Assembly (NCBI GenBank): GCA_024233395.1
Contig: JACKPR010000004.1
Span: 1 to 64,000 of the forward strand
Source of the DNA: Chlamydiales bacterium
Lineage (GTDB): Bacteria > Chlamydiota > Chlamydiia > Chlamydiales > Simkaniaceae
DNA length: 64,000 bases
Direction: 5' to 3'
Shown here: positions 6,705 to 16,389 of the stretch, piece after piece
Numbering within the stretch: the first letter of the stretch is position 1
Layout: each line of letters begins with the position of its first letter
Notes under the pieces: model-generated
What the model was told of the DNA's origin: nothing
Database searches by the model: none
What the model saw: only the letters and a program-made list of their open reading frames with translations
Translations under genes and position numbers: made by a program

Positions 6705-9347
6705 GCCACTCCATCCTGTCTGATGTGAGGCTCCGAGTCCCCTCCCAGTATCGCCATGAAAATGTTCATAAAAGAGGATATGGTCTCGAAAATGTGGATC
6801 GGATTGAAACTTATCATAGTCGCCATAAATGGGACGCTTTCCCGATTCATCTTGTTTGAAGAGGTTGATCATACTCGTGGCAAAGTAACGAGCCATCTCT
6901 TCAAGAGTGGTTCCCTCAACAGTAATGAGCGTGTGTGCATATTTATTGAGGTTTTTCAACGCTTCAATAAAGAGATAGGAAGTAGGAAACCAGATAGGCC
7001 CTCGCCAATTCGAATTCCCTCCCATGAGAATCGATTCCGCTTCTCCTGGTTCATATTTGATCCGATTATCAAGGAGTTCGTAAGGATTTTTTTCATGAAA
7101 TTTTGAAAGGCTTCGCAGGCCAAAATCAGAACGAAATTCTTCTGGATCCCAAGCTCTTTTTAAGATCCTCTCAATCTTATTAGGTTCCATCAATGTTAAA
7201 AGATATTTCGTTTTCTCCTCTTCTTGAATCGGTGTCACGCACCGTTTACAGATATCGAGGCGGTTTTCTGTAAACCAATGAAAACTGCTTGCAAATTCCT
7301 TAAATTGGAGAAGATCCTCTTGAGTAATACAATCAACGGCAAAAAGAGGAATTAGCCCGACAAGAGAACGGACTTTAATACGCATATGTTTATCTGCTTC
7401 GGTCGTGGTTAATACATCATAGAAAAAACCATCCTCTTCGTCCCAGTTTTGCACCTTTCGATTTTCTGCATTCACCAAGGCATTTGCAATATAAACAAAA
7501 TGCTCATAAAACTTGACCGCCATCCCTTCATAAACAGGATCTTGTCTTGCTAGCTCTAGTGCCATACGCATAAGGTTGATACAGAAAAATCCCATCCATC
7601 CCGTTCCATCGGATTGTTCGAGTTTCCCTCCTCCAGGAATGGCTCGACTGCGATCGATGACCGTAATATTATCCATCCCCAAGAAGCCCCCTTCAAAGAC
7701 GTTGTTTCCTTTGGCATCCACTTTATTTACCCACCAAACAAAATTGAGGAGAAGCTTATGAAAACACTTTTTCAGAAATTTATAGTCTCGTTTTCCTGTT
7801 TTTTCCTCTTCCATGTAAAACAAGCGGAGGGCGGCCCACCCTTGAACGGGAGGATTTAAATCAGAAAATTCCCATTCATACGCAGGAACTTGTCCATTCG
7901 GATGTTGAAACTGATCAAAAAGGAGATACCACAGTTGCTCTTTTGCAAATTTCATATCGACAAGGGCTAGTGAAATACAGTGAAAAGCTAAATCCCACGC
8001 AGCAAACCAAGGATATTCCCATTTGTCAGGCATAGAAAGGATCCGCTTCGAGATCAAATGTTTCCAGTGAGTATTTCGAATATTTTGATGGGACGTGGGA
8101 GGAGGAGCATCTGGATTATCCCCCTTTAGCCATTGATTGACATCATAAAGATAGATTTGCTTACTCCAAAGCATTCCTGCTAAAGCCTGCCGTTGAATCA
8201 GTTTTTCTTCTTCTGTCGCTCCCTTCGGATGAATCTTTTCATAGAATTGATCCGCCTGCTCTTTTCGCTTATGGATGATTTCTTCTACCCCTGTTAAGGG
8301 ATGATCTAGCGCGCAGTTAGAAAAACGGAGATAAAGAGCTTCTGACTTCCCAGGGGAAATTTTTAAATCTCGGAAATAAAAACAAGCTTTTGTCCCCTTC
8401 TCCTCAGGGTTTACCTTACCTTTTTCACCTAGGACAATGTAGCGGTGGAAGGCATCTTTTGTATAGGGATTCCCTCCTTTTTCTCCATAGATATGTTCTC
8501 GATTTGTCTCATTATTAGTAAAAAGAACCTCAGCCCTTTCATCAGCGTAAAAATACCGTTTTCCCACATGATAATCGAAACTTAACCGAGGAGGAGGTTC
8601 CATCATGGAATCATCTCCTTCAATGCAGTGAGCATTGATCGGTTCATGAGTACTCCTTTTTAAAAGAGGCTCGGTCAGTTTACGATCCCCCCAATTCCAG
8701 GTATTCCGAAAAATGATCTGAGGAATCACGTGAATGGACTCTTCTCGGTCGGAGTGGTTGAAAATATCGATTTTGATACAAAGATCATCCTTCCCTTCTT
8801 TGGCATATTCAATCGTGATATCAAAATAACGATTCTCATCAAAAATCCCTGTATCGATCAGCTCATATTCCCGATCCTCAACATTCCGTTTTCGCCCCTC
8901 CTTAGCAAGTTCCTCATAGGGATATTCTGCACAAGGATACTTGTAAAGATACTTCATATAGGCATGAGAAGGAAGACAGTCGAGGTAATAGTAGTACTCC
9001 TTCACATCCTCCCCATGATTGGCTTGATGGGTCCCAAGGCCGTAAAGTCTTTCTTTTAAAATCGGATCTTTTCCATTCCAAAAGGCTTGAGTAAGCGCCA
9101 AAATCTGATACCGATCCGAAATCCCTGCAATCCCATCTTCTCCCCAACGATAGGCACGATAAGGGGCCATTTCATAGGGGAAATGGTCCCAAGCATTTCC
9201 ATCTGCACTGTAGTCCTCTCGAACAGTCCCCCAGGAGCGTTCAGAGACGTAAGGCCCCCATTTTTGCCAAGGATAGACATCCCCTCCTGTTTGGAGAAGG
9301 CGCAATTCTTCTTCGGTAAATTCAAGAAATTTCTTGTCTCTCTTCAT
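6663..9347 (-). CDS. GH63/MGH1-like glucosidase
   Basis: 894 residues, without signal peptide. The C-terminal half resembles the (alpha/alpha)6 barrel of the GH63 and mannosylglycerate-hydrolase-like group: LFDQFQHPNGQVPAYEWEF, then NWRGPIWFPTSYLFIEAL and a final FYEHFHGDTGRGLGASHQTGW. Large cytoplasmic members are found in several bacteria; the substrate (an alpha-glucoside or glucosylglycerate-type compound) cannot be set from sequence. The start is the only upstream ATG, with AGGA very close to it. It is transcribed away from the large 9495 gene across an AT-rich intergenic region. Its 3' end overlaps the J-domain gene. Confidence 0.82.
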   Translation of the reverse strand: MKRDKKFLEFTEEELRLLQTGGDVYPWQKWGPYVSERSWGTVREDYSADGNAWDHFPYEMAPYRAYRWGEDGIAGISDRYQILALTQAFWNGKDPILKERLYGLGTHQANHGEDVKEYYYYLDCLPSHAYMKYLYKYPCAEYPYEELAKEGRKRNVEDREYELIDTGIFDENRYFDITIEYAKEGKDDLCIKIDIFNHSDREESIHVIPQIIFRNTWNWGDRKLTEPLLKRSTHEPINAHCIEGDDSMMEPPPRLSFDYHVGKRYFYADERAEVLFTNNETNREHIYGEKGGNPYTKDAFHRYIVLGEKGKVNPEEKGTKACFYFRDLKISPGKSEALYLRFSNCALDHPLTGVEEIIHKRKEQADQFYEKIHPKGATEEEKLIQRQALAGMLWSKQIYLYDVNQWLKGDNPDAPPPTSHQNIRNTHWKHLISKRILSMPDKWEYPWFAAWDLAFHCISLALVDMKFAKEQLWYLLFDQFQHPNGQVPAYEWEFSDLNPPVQGWAALRLFYMEEEKTGKRDYKFLKKCFHKLLLNFVWWVNKVDAKGNNVFEGGFLGMDNITVIDRSRAIPGGGKLEQSDGTGWMGFFCINLMRMALELARQDPVYEGMAVKFYEHFVYIANALVNAENRKVQNWDEEDGFFYDVLTTTEADKHMRIKVRSLVGLIPLFAVDCITQEDLLQFKEFASSFHWFTENRLDICKRCVTPIQEEEKTKYLLTLMEPNKIERILKRAWDPEEFRSDFGLRSLSKFHEKNPYELLDNRIKYEPGEAESILMGGNSNWRGPIWFPTSYLFIEALKNLNKYAHTLITVEGTTLEEMARYFATSMINLFKQDESGKRPIYGDYDKFQSDPHFRDHILFYEHFHGDTGRGLGASHQTGWSGLVANLIDEWIDRI

Positions 9348-9494
9348 ATCCTATTTTTTATAATAATAATTTTAAAAATAATATTAAAATTTTTATTATA
9401 TTTAAAATTGTAATAATAAATAATTTAAGGTAATTTATTATTATAATTTATGTTATAATAATGCATTAAGTAAAACTAATAAAAGGGTAATCCC
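9348..9494. promoter_or_regulatory. AT-rich divergent promoter region
   Basis: 147 bp of almost pure A/T between the glucosidase gene and the 1563-residue protein gene. A perfect TATAAT lies at 9454-9459 within TGTTATAATA, about 35 nt upstream of the plus-strand ATG. No convincing -35 box is seen 17 bp upstream. The same TGTTATAATA/TTGTTATAATA setting precedes the Inc-like gene near 53028. Confidence 0.5.
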
Positions 9495-12400
9495 ATGGTT
9501 AGTCTCATATATCCAACTGGAGTTGCTGCTCTCGTTAATGGCGCTATAGGATCTTGGGCAGGCATTGTTAATGGCGGTGTTGCTTTAGTCAGTATTCTTC
9601 CATGGTTAGGTGAGCTGAGCCAGCTTACAGGAGACGCACCAGGACCGATTAAAGATTTATCAAGTGCATTAGAAGAACTCTATGTCGCAGCAGATAAAAA
9701 TGATTATGAAGCTTTCCAAGCTGCAGCTGAAAAAATTATTCAAAAAATCGATGCATTAACTCGGGAACCATCAAAAGATAATTTTAAAAATTACTCTCGC
9801 TTTAAATCTTGGGAAACCTACCTTAAACCATTAACAGATTTAAGAGCTGAGCTTCAAAATGTGACAGACCGAGGGCTTGATGGATATGATACAGCTCGTT
9901 TAGAGGGGCCTCTAAAAGCTGCGGTAACCTTCATGAACGGCGAAATTAGAGCCCATACTGGCTTCTTGAATAAAACGTTGGGAACGATTGCTCGAGAAGC
10001 AAAAAAAATTGCCGTCCAAGAGCTTAGTGGAGTCTTTGGAGCTCAAGATGAAGGATTAAGGATCGAACCCAAACTTTCCCCACTGCAAAAGCTAGTTTAT
10101 GATCTCAAAAGATTCCGAACGAATAAAGACGCTTATTTATCTCGTTCCGTTTCAGAAACTCTTTCTAACGATTTAAAAGCACTTGAAGAATATCACCCTC
10201 ATTTTAGAGGAGTTCAAAGGTATGTTTTAGACCGAATCGGTCGTAGTGGTGGATCGTTGGCTGACGAGTTAGATACCCATCTCGTCTCCTTTATTCGAGA
10301 ATTCATGATTAACGATGCTGAAGGTGAAAGATGCATTGATGGCCCAGATTTTCATCTAGCCTATTATCAAATGGCACTCCGCTTCAATCATGTTCATCGT
10401 GAATCAATCGTGGCAGAAGAAGATATTGCTGGAAAAAAAGCATGGGGAAGAGATGTTACGCGACCAGATCAAGAGATTCAAAGTGCAAAGGAAAAAGCAA
10501 CCCTCTTTGCTTCGGTTGGATATATATTAGAACTACAACATTTTACAAAACTTGCTGACTTTGAGCCTACTCGTGATGACTCAACAAAGACCCTTGCACG
10601 AAAAGTTGCAGGTGTCATTGCTTTAATTGAAGAGCATCCAATCATTATGATGCATCCTGAGTTTGGTCCTCAAATCAAGGCTCTTATAGCAAAGTATATC
10701 GATACTGGATATCGATTAAACCCATCCTCTTTAGAAGGTCTGCAACAAGCTCATCGAGAAAATCATGGGAATAACTTTCCTCAAGCTCTATTGATTTTGA
10801 GAAAAGTTCTTTCTGAAGCAGGGCAAAGGAGTGAGCGAGAAGTTTCAGTTATTGATAGAGGATTAGAGGCTCTTAGAACAAGTGCTGGACAAATGGGGAT
10901 CCCCCTTCCAGAAGCTGTCATGCAGCCTGTAGAAAGGTTGGCTCGACAGGTAGGATCTCAAGTTGAAAGTTGGATAGGCTCTCCTGCAGAGCAGGAAACG
11001 CTTCCCCCTTTTATGCTCTTGGAAAGAGATCTTAGAATGTTTAGAGCTGAAAGAGCTGAGCGTAGCGAAGCAACCATGCAAAGAGCTCTAGATAATGACC
11101 TGATTGGGATTGAAGGAGCATATCCTCAGCTTGAAGGAATTACAGAGTTTTTCAGAAGAGAAAGAGGTCTAGGACGTCGCAATCTAGATACGATGGAAGG
11201 AATCGTTACTCAATTCTTAGTGCAACAAGTGGAATCAGAAAGATCTCCTCTTCATAGACTTCTAGAAAAACACGGAGATACATTCCATCAAACTCTTTAT
11301 CGAGCTATGGAAAGACGTGGTCAATTAAGAGAAGTAGACCAAGGCTTGCGCCCTGCCGAACAAATAGCATGGGGACAAGCCCTCTTTGCAAGAATTGGAG
11401 AAGTCCCTGCAGGAGTCCTTTGGGAAGCTGTTGAACTCGTTTTAAATATCGATAATTTAGAGCAATCCGTAAGAAGTTTAGAACTACTTGATCATGAAGC
11501 AACAACTCCCGAAGAACTTTCTCGAAACATCGATGTCGCCCTTGGAATCCTTGAGTCCAGTCCTCATATCGAAGGACTCGATGAATTGTTAGGTGCAATT
11601 CATGCTCAAATTCAATCGTATCTTGACGTAGCTGTGCGACTCTCTGAAGACCTAAGCGCCTTAGATGAAAGAGCCGTGAATGCTGAAGTAGATAGAGCTC
11701 AAAGACTTGTTAGAGAAAGAAAGCCAGCTGAAGCACTTAAAGTTCTAAAAGCGTTGTTTGATTCAGGACCTTTGATGCAAGTTGTAGGAAAAGTGAAAGC
11801 TGAAGAATCTCCTGCTTCTGCTGTTGCAAAAATGAGCGCTGATTTTGAGGCCGATAGAACACATAAAGAAGGAAAACTAACACCTGCAGTTGATCAAGGT
11901 GAAATTGAAAGAGAAGAAAGACTTCTTGCTCATAACCTCTCAATGTTTTCAACATTCAAGGTCATCAGCAGCTATTGTGGACTAGATCCTCAAACGAGTG
12001 AGCAAAGATTTGAGGAAATCCTTCAGCGTATTGAAAAAGTTTCGTACGATGGCTCTCCTGAACAACTTGCAAATAAGAGAGAGCGAGAAAAAATCTTCAT
12101 GGAAGAGCTCAATAAATTAATGGATCAAAATTCACGGGTTAATTTCGGATTCTTGAATTGGCTTGTTTTCAAACTGGTCAAACACTTTACCAGTGAATTT
12201 AGTAAATCACTTGTCCATAATGCACAAAGCGCGATGCTCAACCCTTCGAATCAACCGTTAAAGGGACATCATGGAATTGTCCGTGGAATCAATAACGGAG
12301 TCCTCGCCCTTCTCTTTGCAGAACGGATTTGGAAGCAAGATGGAACGGGAGAGCATGGAGTCAATGAAAAAGAACTCAAAATGATTCAAATCCTTGAGGG

Positions 12401-14186
12401 ACTCAATAAGGGCTCTCAAGAAAAGCTCATTAAACAAGTCGTCGATAAAGCAATTGATGAATTCCCGGTTGGAACTTTTAGTCAGTATCGAATTTTAAAT
12501 GCAATTGCAACTTTTATTATGAAGTTTATCGCACGAGGCGCTGTCCATAGAATGGAAATTGCTAATACCGTTTTAGAAACAATGAGCGATGCCATCTACT
12601 CCGATAAACATATCAACTATAACGTCGATGCCCTTCTCCTTAAGCAAATCCAAGAGTTTGAAAAAATTCTCGGAGAAGAATCTGGAGAACTGGTGATTAA
12701 AGAGGGAGATAATGGAAAACGTCTTGTTACCCAGCTTGTTGACAACCTCTTTACCCTCCTTAGAGAAAAAGGAGAAATGACTCCAGGTCTTCGTGAAAGG
12801 CAACAAGCCTCATTCATTGAACGTCTTGGCACAGCAATGGGAGAGCAAACCGATAACATTATCAAAGGGGTTGTTCGTGATCTTATTATCTTTGGGTATG
12901 AACAACTGCAAGAAAAAGAACGGATGAATCACACCCTTCTTGATGTTTTAAGACACGCAAACCGTGCTTTAAGACCGAGTACAACAAGCCTTCTTCGAGA
13001 ACTTTATAGTGACATTCCAGGGGTTAATGATATTCCCGAAGCTAAGCTTGTGGCTCGATTTGAAGAGGAATACCGCCCAGATCAACCCACAGGAGCTGTT
13101 ACACGGCAAGAGTGTGAGGCTGCTCTTCAAGAGAAGTACCGAAAAATTGAACAAGAGTTGCATGAAGCCCTTGGACGTATTTTGAATAAGGGAATTAAAG
13201 GGGTGGTTGTTACGCAAGTTCAAACACATTTAAAAACACCGCGCGAAGCTATTCTTGAACATATTAAGTGGCTGAATGAACAATTTGATCCCTATCATGC
13301 GCATGCCGAAAAGAAACGGGCTTATACAGAAGAAATGAAATCCCTCGTCGTTGATGCTTTTGGTCAAAAAAGTAGAGCTGGAAGGGTTGATCCTGAAACC
13401 AAAGCTCAAATCGATGCACGCCATAAGAAACTCCTCATTCAACTGAAGAATCAATTAGCGCTGTTAAAAATTAAAGAAACAGAAGATCCTTCAAAAGGAA
13501 ATCTTCAAATTAAACGTCTCTATAAAGCGACACAGAAACTTGTGAATAAACTCGAAAGAGTCAATGGAGCGCTCATTGAAGAAGATTATCAAGCTGCTTA
13601 CAGAGAACTCAATGATCTGGAACTCGAAATGAAAGCGCTAAGAGGAGAACTCAAAGCCATTCAAGTCACTTTGAGTTGGGAAAACCTTTCAGGCTCTGAA
13701 AAAGCGACTGAAACAGCCTATTCAGTTGCTCGAAGAGGAGCAGAAGCTGCAACTCCTGCTGTCCGAAGCTTCTTGGGCCGGTGGATTACTCCTTTAGCTG
13801 AAGAGAGCGTTGCACTATATAAATCGAGAGCCGCATTTAAAGCGATGGTCGACCAAGCTGTCTTTAGATCGTATTTAGAGTATCAACCTTCTCCAGATAG
13901 CCCAGATCATACCGAAACCGTTGCTGAGGATTTCGGACGGACTTGGCAAAAAGGTTGGGAAGTCGTGGGAAGTCATGTAGATAGTTACATGTCACCATCA
14001 TGCCCCCCTAAGTCATCAATGGAAGATCAATATGGAGCTCCATTTGATATGTATGCAAGTGGAACGATGGGATTGCCACCCCCCAAGCATCATGGATACG
14101 GATTTCCTCCAATGATGCGTACCGGAGGGGCTATGCATCCGTACCAATTTCAACATCCCCTCATAGATCTAGATGCACGTATATAA
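9495..14186 (+). CDS. Large 1563-residue protein of unknown function with internal duplication
   Basis: The N-terminus (about 5-45) is hydrophobic and glycine/alanine rich; most of the rest is helical and charged, with possible coiled coils. Residues about 194-442 and 502-759 form two diverged repeats. Landmarks are DLKRF/DLRMF, LKALEEYHPHFRGVQRY against LIGIEGAYPQLEGITEF, FHLAYYQMALR against FHQTLYRAMER, and a closing QALLILRKVLSEAG against EALKVLKALFDSG. The C-terminal 70 residues are rich in Pro, Met, Gly and His. I recognise no family or catalytic motif. Size, monocistronic layout (AT-rich promoter, strong terminator) and lineage make a secreted or host-interacting structural protein possible, but that is a guess. 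Confidence 0.85.
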   Translation: MVSLIYPTGVAALVNGAIGSWAGIVNGGVALVSILPWLGELSQLTGDAPGPIKDLSSALEELYVAADKNDYEAFQAAAEKIIQKIDALTREPSKDNFKNYSRFKSWETYLKPLTDLRAELQNVTDRGLDGYDTARLEGPLKAAVTFMNGEIRAHTGFLNKTLGTIAREAKKIAVQELSGVFGAQDEGLRIEPKLSPLQKLVYDLKRFRTNKDAYLSRSVSETLSNDLKALEEYHPHFRGVQRYVLDRIGRSGGSLADELDTHLVSFIREFMINDAEGERCIDGPDFHLAYYQMALRFNHVHRESIVAEEDIAGKKAWGRDVTRPDQEIQSAKEKATLFASVGYILELQHFTKLADFEPTRDDSTKTLARKVAGVIALIEEHPIIMMHPEFGPQIKALIAKYIDTGYRLNPSSLEGLQQAHRENHGNNFPQALLILRKVLSEAGQRSEREVSVIDRGLEALRTSAGQMGIPLPEAVMQPVERLARQVGSQVESWIGSPAEQETLPPFMLLERDLRMFRAERAERSEATMQRALDNDLIGIEGAYPQLEGITEFFRRERGLGRRNLDTMEGIVTQFLVQQVESERSPLHRLLEKHGDTFHQTLYRAMERRGQLREVDQGLRPAEQIAWGQALFARIGEVPAGVLWEAVELVLNIDNLEQSVRSLELLDHEATTPEELSRNIDVALGILESSPHIEGLDELLGAIHAQIQSYLDVAVRLSEDLSALDERAVNAEVDRAQRLVRERKPAEALKVLKALFDSGPLMQVVGKVKAEESPASAVAKMSADFEADRTHKEGKLTPAVDQGEIEREERLLAHNLSMFSTFKVISSYCGLDPQTSEQRFEEILQRIEKVSYDGSPEQLANKREREKIFMEELNKLMDQNSRVNFGFLNWLVFKLVKHFTSEFSKSLVHNAQSAMLNPSNQPLKGHHGIVRGINNGVLALLFAERIWKQDGTGEHGVNEKELKMIQILEGLNKGSQEKLIKQVVDKAIDEFPVGTFSQYRILNAIATFIMKFIARGAVHRMEIANTVLETMSDAIYSDKHINYNVDALLLKQIQEFEKILGEESGELVIKEGDNGKRLVTQLVDNLFTLLREKGEMTPGLRERQQASFIERLGTAMGEQTDNIIKGVVRDLIIFGYEQLQEKERMNHTLLDVLRHANRALRPSTTSLLRELYSDIPGVNDIPEAKLVARFEEEYRPDQPTGAVTRQECEAALQEKYRKIEQELHEALGRILNKGIKGVVVTQVQTHLKTPREAILEHIKWLNEQFDPYHAHAEKKRAYTEEMKSLVVDAFGQKSRAGRVDPETKAQIDARHKKLLIQLKNQLALLKIKETEDPSKGNLQIKRLYKATQKLVNKLERVNGALIEEDYQAAYRELNDLELEMKALRGELKAIQVTLSWENLSGSEKATETAYSVARRGAEAATPAVRSFLGRWITPLAEESVALYKSRAAFKAMVDQAVFRSYLEYQPSPDSPDHTETVAEDFGRTWQKGWEVVGSHVDSYMSPSCPPKSSMEDQYGAPFDMYASGTMGLPPPKHHGYGFPPMMRTGGAMHPYQFQHPLIDLDARI

Positions 14187-14204
14187 AATCTAGTAGTCGA
14201 AAAT

Positions 14205-14250
14205 CCATCAACTTCAATAGAATTGCGGCATGAAGTTGATGGTTTTTTTT
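14205..14250 (+). terminator. Rho-independent terminator containing the next gene's start codon
   Basis: A perfect 12-bp stem pairs CCATCAACTTCA (14205-14216) with TGAAGTTGATGG (14231-14242), followed by eight T residues. It should end transcription of the 1563-residue protein gene. The ATG candidates of the next gene (14230 and 14239) lie inside the stem and loop edge. Confidence 0.88.
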
Positions 14251-15531
14251 CATAGTCATAAAATACGTCCCTGGCTCGTCTGGGGTTTAGGGTCACTATT
14301 TGGTCTCTTTACCTTTCTGCTCCAAGGGTCTCCTAGTGTGATGATTCCTGAATTGATGAAAACCTATGAAATCGATGTCATTAAAATTGGGGTTCTCACT
14401 TCAAGTTTCTTTTATACCTATATCGTGATGCAAATTCCAGCTGGAATGCTTGTCGATCTTTGGGGACCACGCCGGATCTTAAAAATCAGCTTTATAATTT
14501 GCTCTCTAACTCTTGGATGGTTTGCCTTTTCCCACTATTTTTGGGAAGGACAAGTCAGTCGAATGATCATGGGATTCGTTACTTCACCTGCAATAATTTG
14601 TGCCTTTTGTTTAGGATCGCGATGGTTTAAACCAGCTCTTTTTACCCTCATCGTTGCCCTTACCGAATTTCTTGCTTTAGGTGGAGGGGTCGTTGGAGAA
14701 GCCGGACTTGCTAAGGCTGTAACGACCTTTGGGTGGAGAGAAACCATGACAGGCCTTGCTGTCATCTCTCTCTTATTAACTTTTCTCTCTTTATTTATTA
14801 TTCATGATTATCCAAACCATGATGAACCTCTTGATGATGGAACCAGCTTTAAAGAATCCTTAGCAGCTACAGGAAAAAGTTTTCTTAAAATTCTTTCAAT
14901 TAAACCCTTATGGATCAATGGACTTTTTGCAGGGTTTGTCTTTGCGGTTTTTCAAGCATTTGCAGCTCTTTGGGGAATCCCTTATTTTGAAAATCGATAT
15001 GCCATTTCTGTTGAACTCTCTGCTCTTGTTGCTTCCACTTTTTTTATTGGGGGATGTATCGGGACACTCACCCTTGGTTGGATGTCCGTCTATATCACAA
15101 AAAGACGTCCCATTATGATGTGGGGAACCCTAATCTCTTTAGTCCTTTCCCTTTCGATTATCTATATTCCTGATGTTCCCCTTCCAGTAATGTTTGTTTT
15201 AATGCTCCTCTTTGGATTCTTCTGCAGCACCTATGCCTTGAGCTTTGCTTTAGCAGATACCTATGTGAGTCATAAAAATAAAGGCGTAGCCATGGGATTT
15301 ACCAACATGCTCTGCATTGCTTTTGGTGCTCCTATCTTTCAGCCTCTCATCGGTTTTCTTTTGAAGTTGTCAACGAACTTGGAACCAATAAACCGGGTGA
15401 AAATCTATACCAAACATGACTTTACAGTTGCCTTAACAGTTCTTCCAGTTTCTTTAGTAGTGGCTCTAATCTTTAGCTTTTTTGTAAAAGAAGATCAGCG
15501 ATCTTCTCAGTCGCCCCAGAAGGGACATTAA
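14230..15531 (+). CDS. MFS transporter
   Basis: 433 residues with about 12 hydrophobic helices. The loop 2-3 signature GMLVDLWGPRRILK matches the major facilitator motif GxLaDrxGrrrxl, and TKRRPIMMWGT gives the equivalent in the second half. It is related to the convergent MFS at 16390-17655 (shared QIPAGM/QIPVGL, ALWGIPYF/ALWGVPYL, MVGFLL-type segments), so the pair may be ancient duplicates. The substrate is unknown. The start is uncertain: ATG 14230 and 14239 both fall in the terminator hairpin and no good ribosome site is visible. The 3' end overlaps the next, convergent gene by 59 nt. Confidence 0.85.
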   Translation: MKLMVFFHSHKIRPWLVWGLGSLFGLFTFLLQGSPSVMIPELMKTYEIDVIKIGVLTSSFFYTYIVMQIPAGMLVDLWGPRRILKISFIICSLTLGWFAFSHYFWEGQVSRMIMGFVTSPAIICAFCLGSRWFKPALFTLIVALTEFLALGGGVVGEAGLAKAVTTFGWRETMTGLAVISLLLTFLSLFIIHDYPNHDEPLDDGTSFKESLAATGKSFLKILSIKPLWINGLFAGFVFAVFQAFAALWGIPYFENRYAISVELSALVASTFFIGGCIGTLTLGWMSVYITKRRPIMMWGTLISLVLSLSIIYIPDVPLPVMFVLMLLFGFFCSTYALSFALADTYVSHKNKGVAMGFTNMLCIAFGAPIFQPLIGFLLKLSTNLEPINRVKIYTKHDFTVALTVLPVSLVVALIFSFFVKEDQRSSQSPQKGH

Positions 15532-16339
15532 GACTTTCCCGGGTATGAAGAATTTCATGGATGGATCCATCTGACTCAATAGAAAACACCTTTTTTCCAG
15601 CAATGGCGGCTTTTGTTCCCAATGAAGAGCGATGAATAATGATCCGTTCTGAAATGCCGACAGCTTCAAGGGTTGATAAAGATTCCCCGACTTTGATGGA
15701 AGTCCCTTCTGTCCATTTTCTTTCAAGTTGTCCCTTGGTTTTGGGATGTGGACGAACAACAACTTCCCCTTTATAGTCTTTATAAATCGCTACAAAGGCT
15801 TTAAAGGCATCTTCATAATCTGAATCGTAACCTCCAAAGTAGGTGATTCTTCCCGGAGAAACAGGGATCGAGCGAATCTCTTCTTCAAAACGATCAAGAT
15901 CAGGGTTTCCTACAATTTCCCATTTGGGAGCAGAAGATGATTTAGCAGCCAAACCACTGGGAACTAAAAAAAGATCTGCTTCTTTTTCAAACTCTCGAAT
16001 GAGCGCTGCATAGGGAATCTTGTCAATTTCAAGAGGATTATCATAATAACAGATTGTTTTTGCTTTTCCCTTAAAGGCTTTTAGAAATTGAAGCTGAAGG
16101 TAAGAAGCATCACCTACTACTAAGACATCAGGATGGTACTTTTCAATTTCTTCAGGGGAAAGAGGGGCATAGCGGTTGCGTGTTTGGGGATCAAACTTCA
16201 GAATCGTAACTTCTTCTCCCCTCCTTTCTAGTTCTTTTGCCACAGGCGTCAATGCCACCGTTTCTCCAGCATCAAAGAGAACAAAAAGGGGCTGAGCCCA
16301 AAGGGAAAAAGGAAAAAGAAGGAGTAAGAATTTTTTCAT
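15473..16339 (-). CDS. Exported protein resembling GT-B glycosyltransferases
   Basis: 288 residues with an N-terminal signal-like sequence (KKFLLLLFPFSLWAQ). The remainder alternates strand and helix like a GT-B fold: FVLFDAGETVALTPVAKELERRG, VLVVGDASYLQLQFL, KWEIVGNPDLDRF, then VVVRPHPKTKGQLE and a late IIIHRSSLGTKAAIAGKKVFSIE. The layout recalls CDP-glycerol transferases or UDP-sugar epimerases, but no diagnostic motif is certain. Export of such a protein is unusual. It lies on the minus strand just downstream of the MFS gene 16390-17655, with a 50-nt gap, so the two may be cotranscribed. Confidence 0.6.
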   Translation of the reverse strand: MKKFLLLLFPFSLWAQPLFVLFDAGETVALTPVAKELERRGEEVTILKFDPQTRNRYAPLSPEEIEKYHPDVLVVGDASYLQLQFLKAFKGKAKTICYYDNPLEIDKIPYAALIREFEKEADLFLVPSGLAAKSSSAPKWEIVGNPDLDRFEEEIRSIPVSPGRITYFGGYDSDYEDAFKAFVAIYKDYKGEVVVRPHPKTKGQLERKWTEGTSIKVGESLSTLEAVGISERIIIHRSSLGTKAAIAGKKVFSIESDGSIHEILHTRESLNVPSGATEKIADLLLQKS

Positions 16340-16389
16340 ACGAATAAGGATACCATCTTTTTATTAATTTCACCACTGAGATTCAAAAC

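Noticed and set aside
8914..9413. Several open frames opposite or inside the glucosidase gene
   Set aside because: They lack starts with ribosome sites and family similarity, and are explained by the real minus-strand gene.
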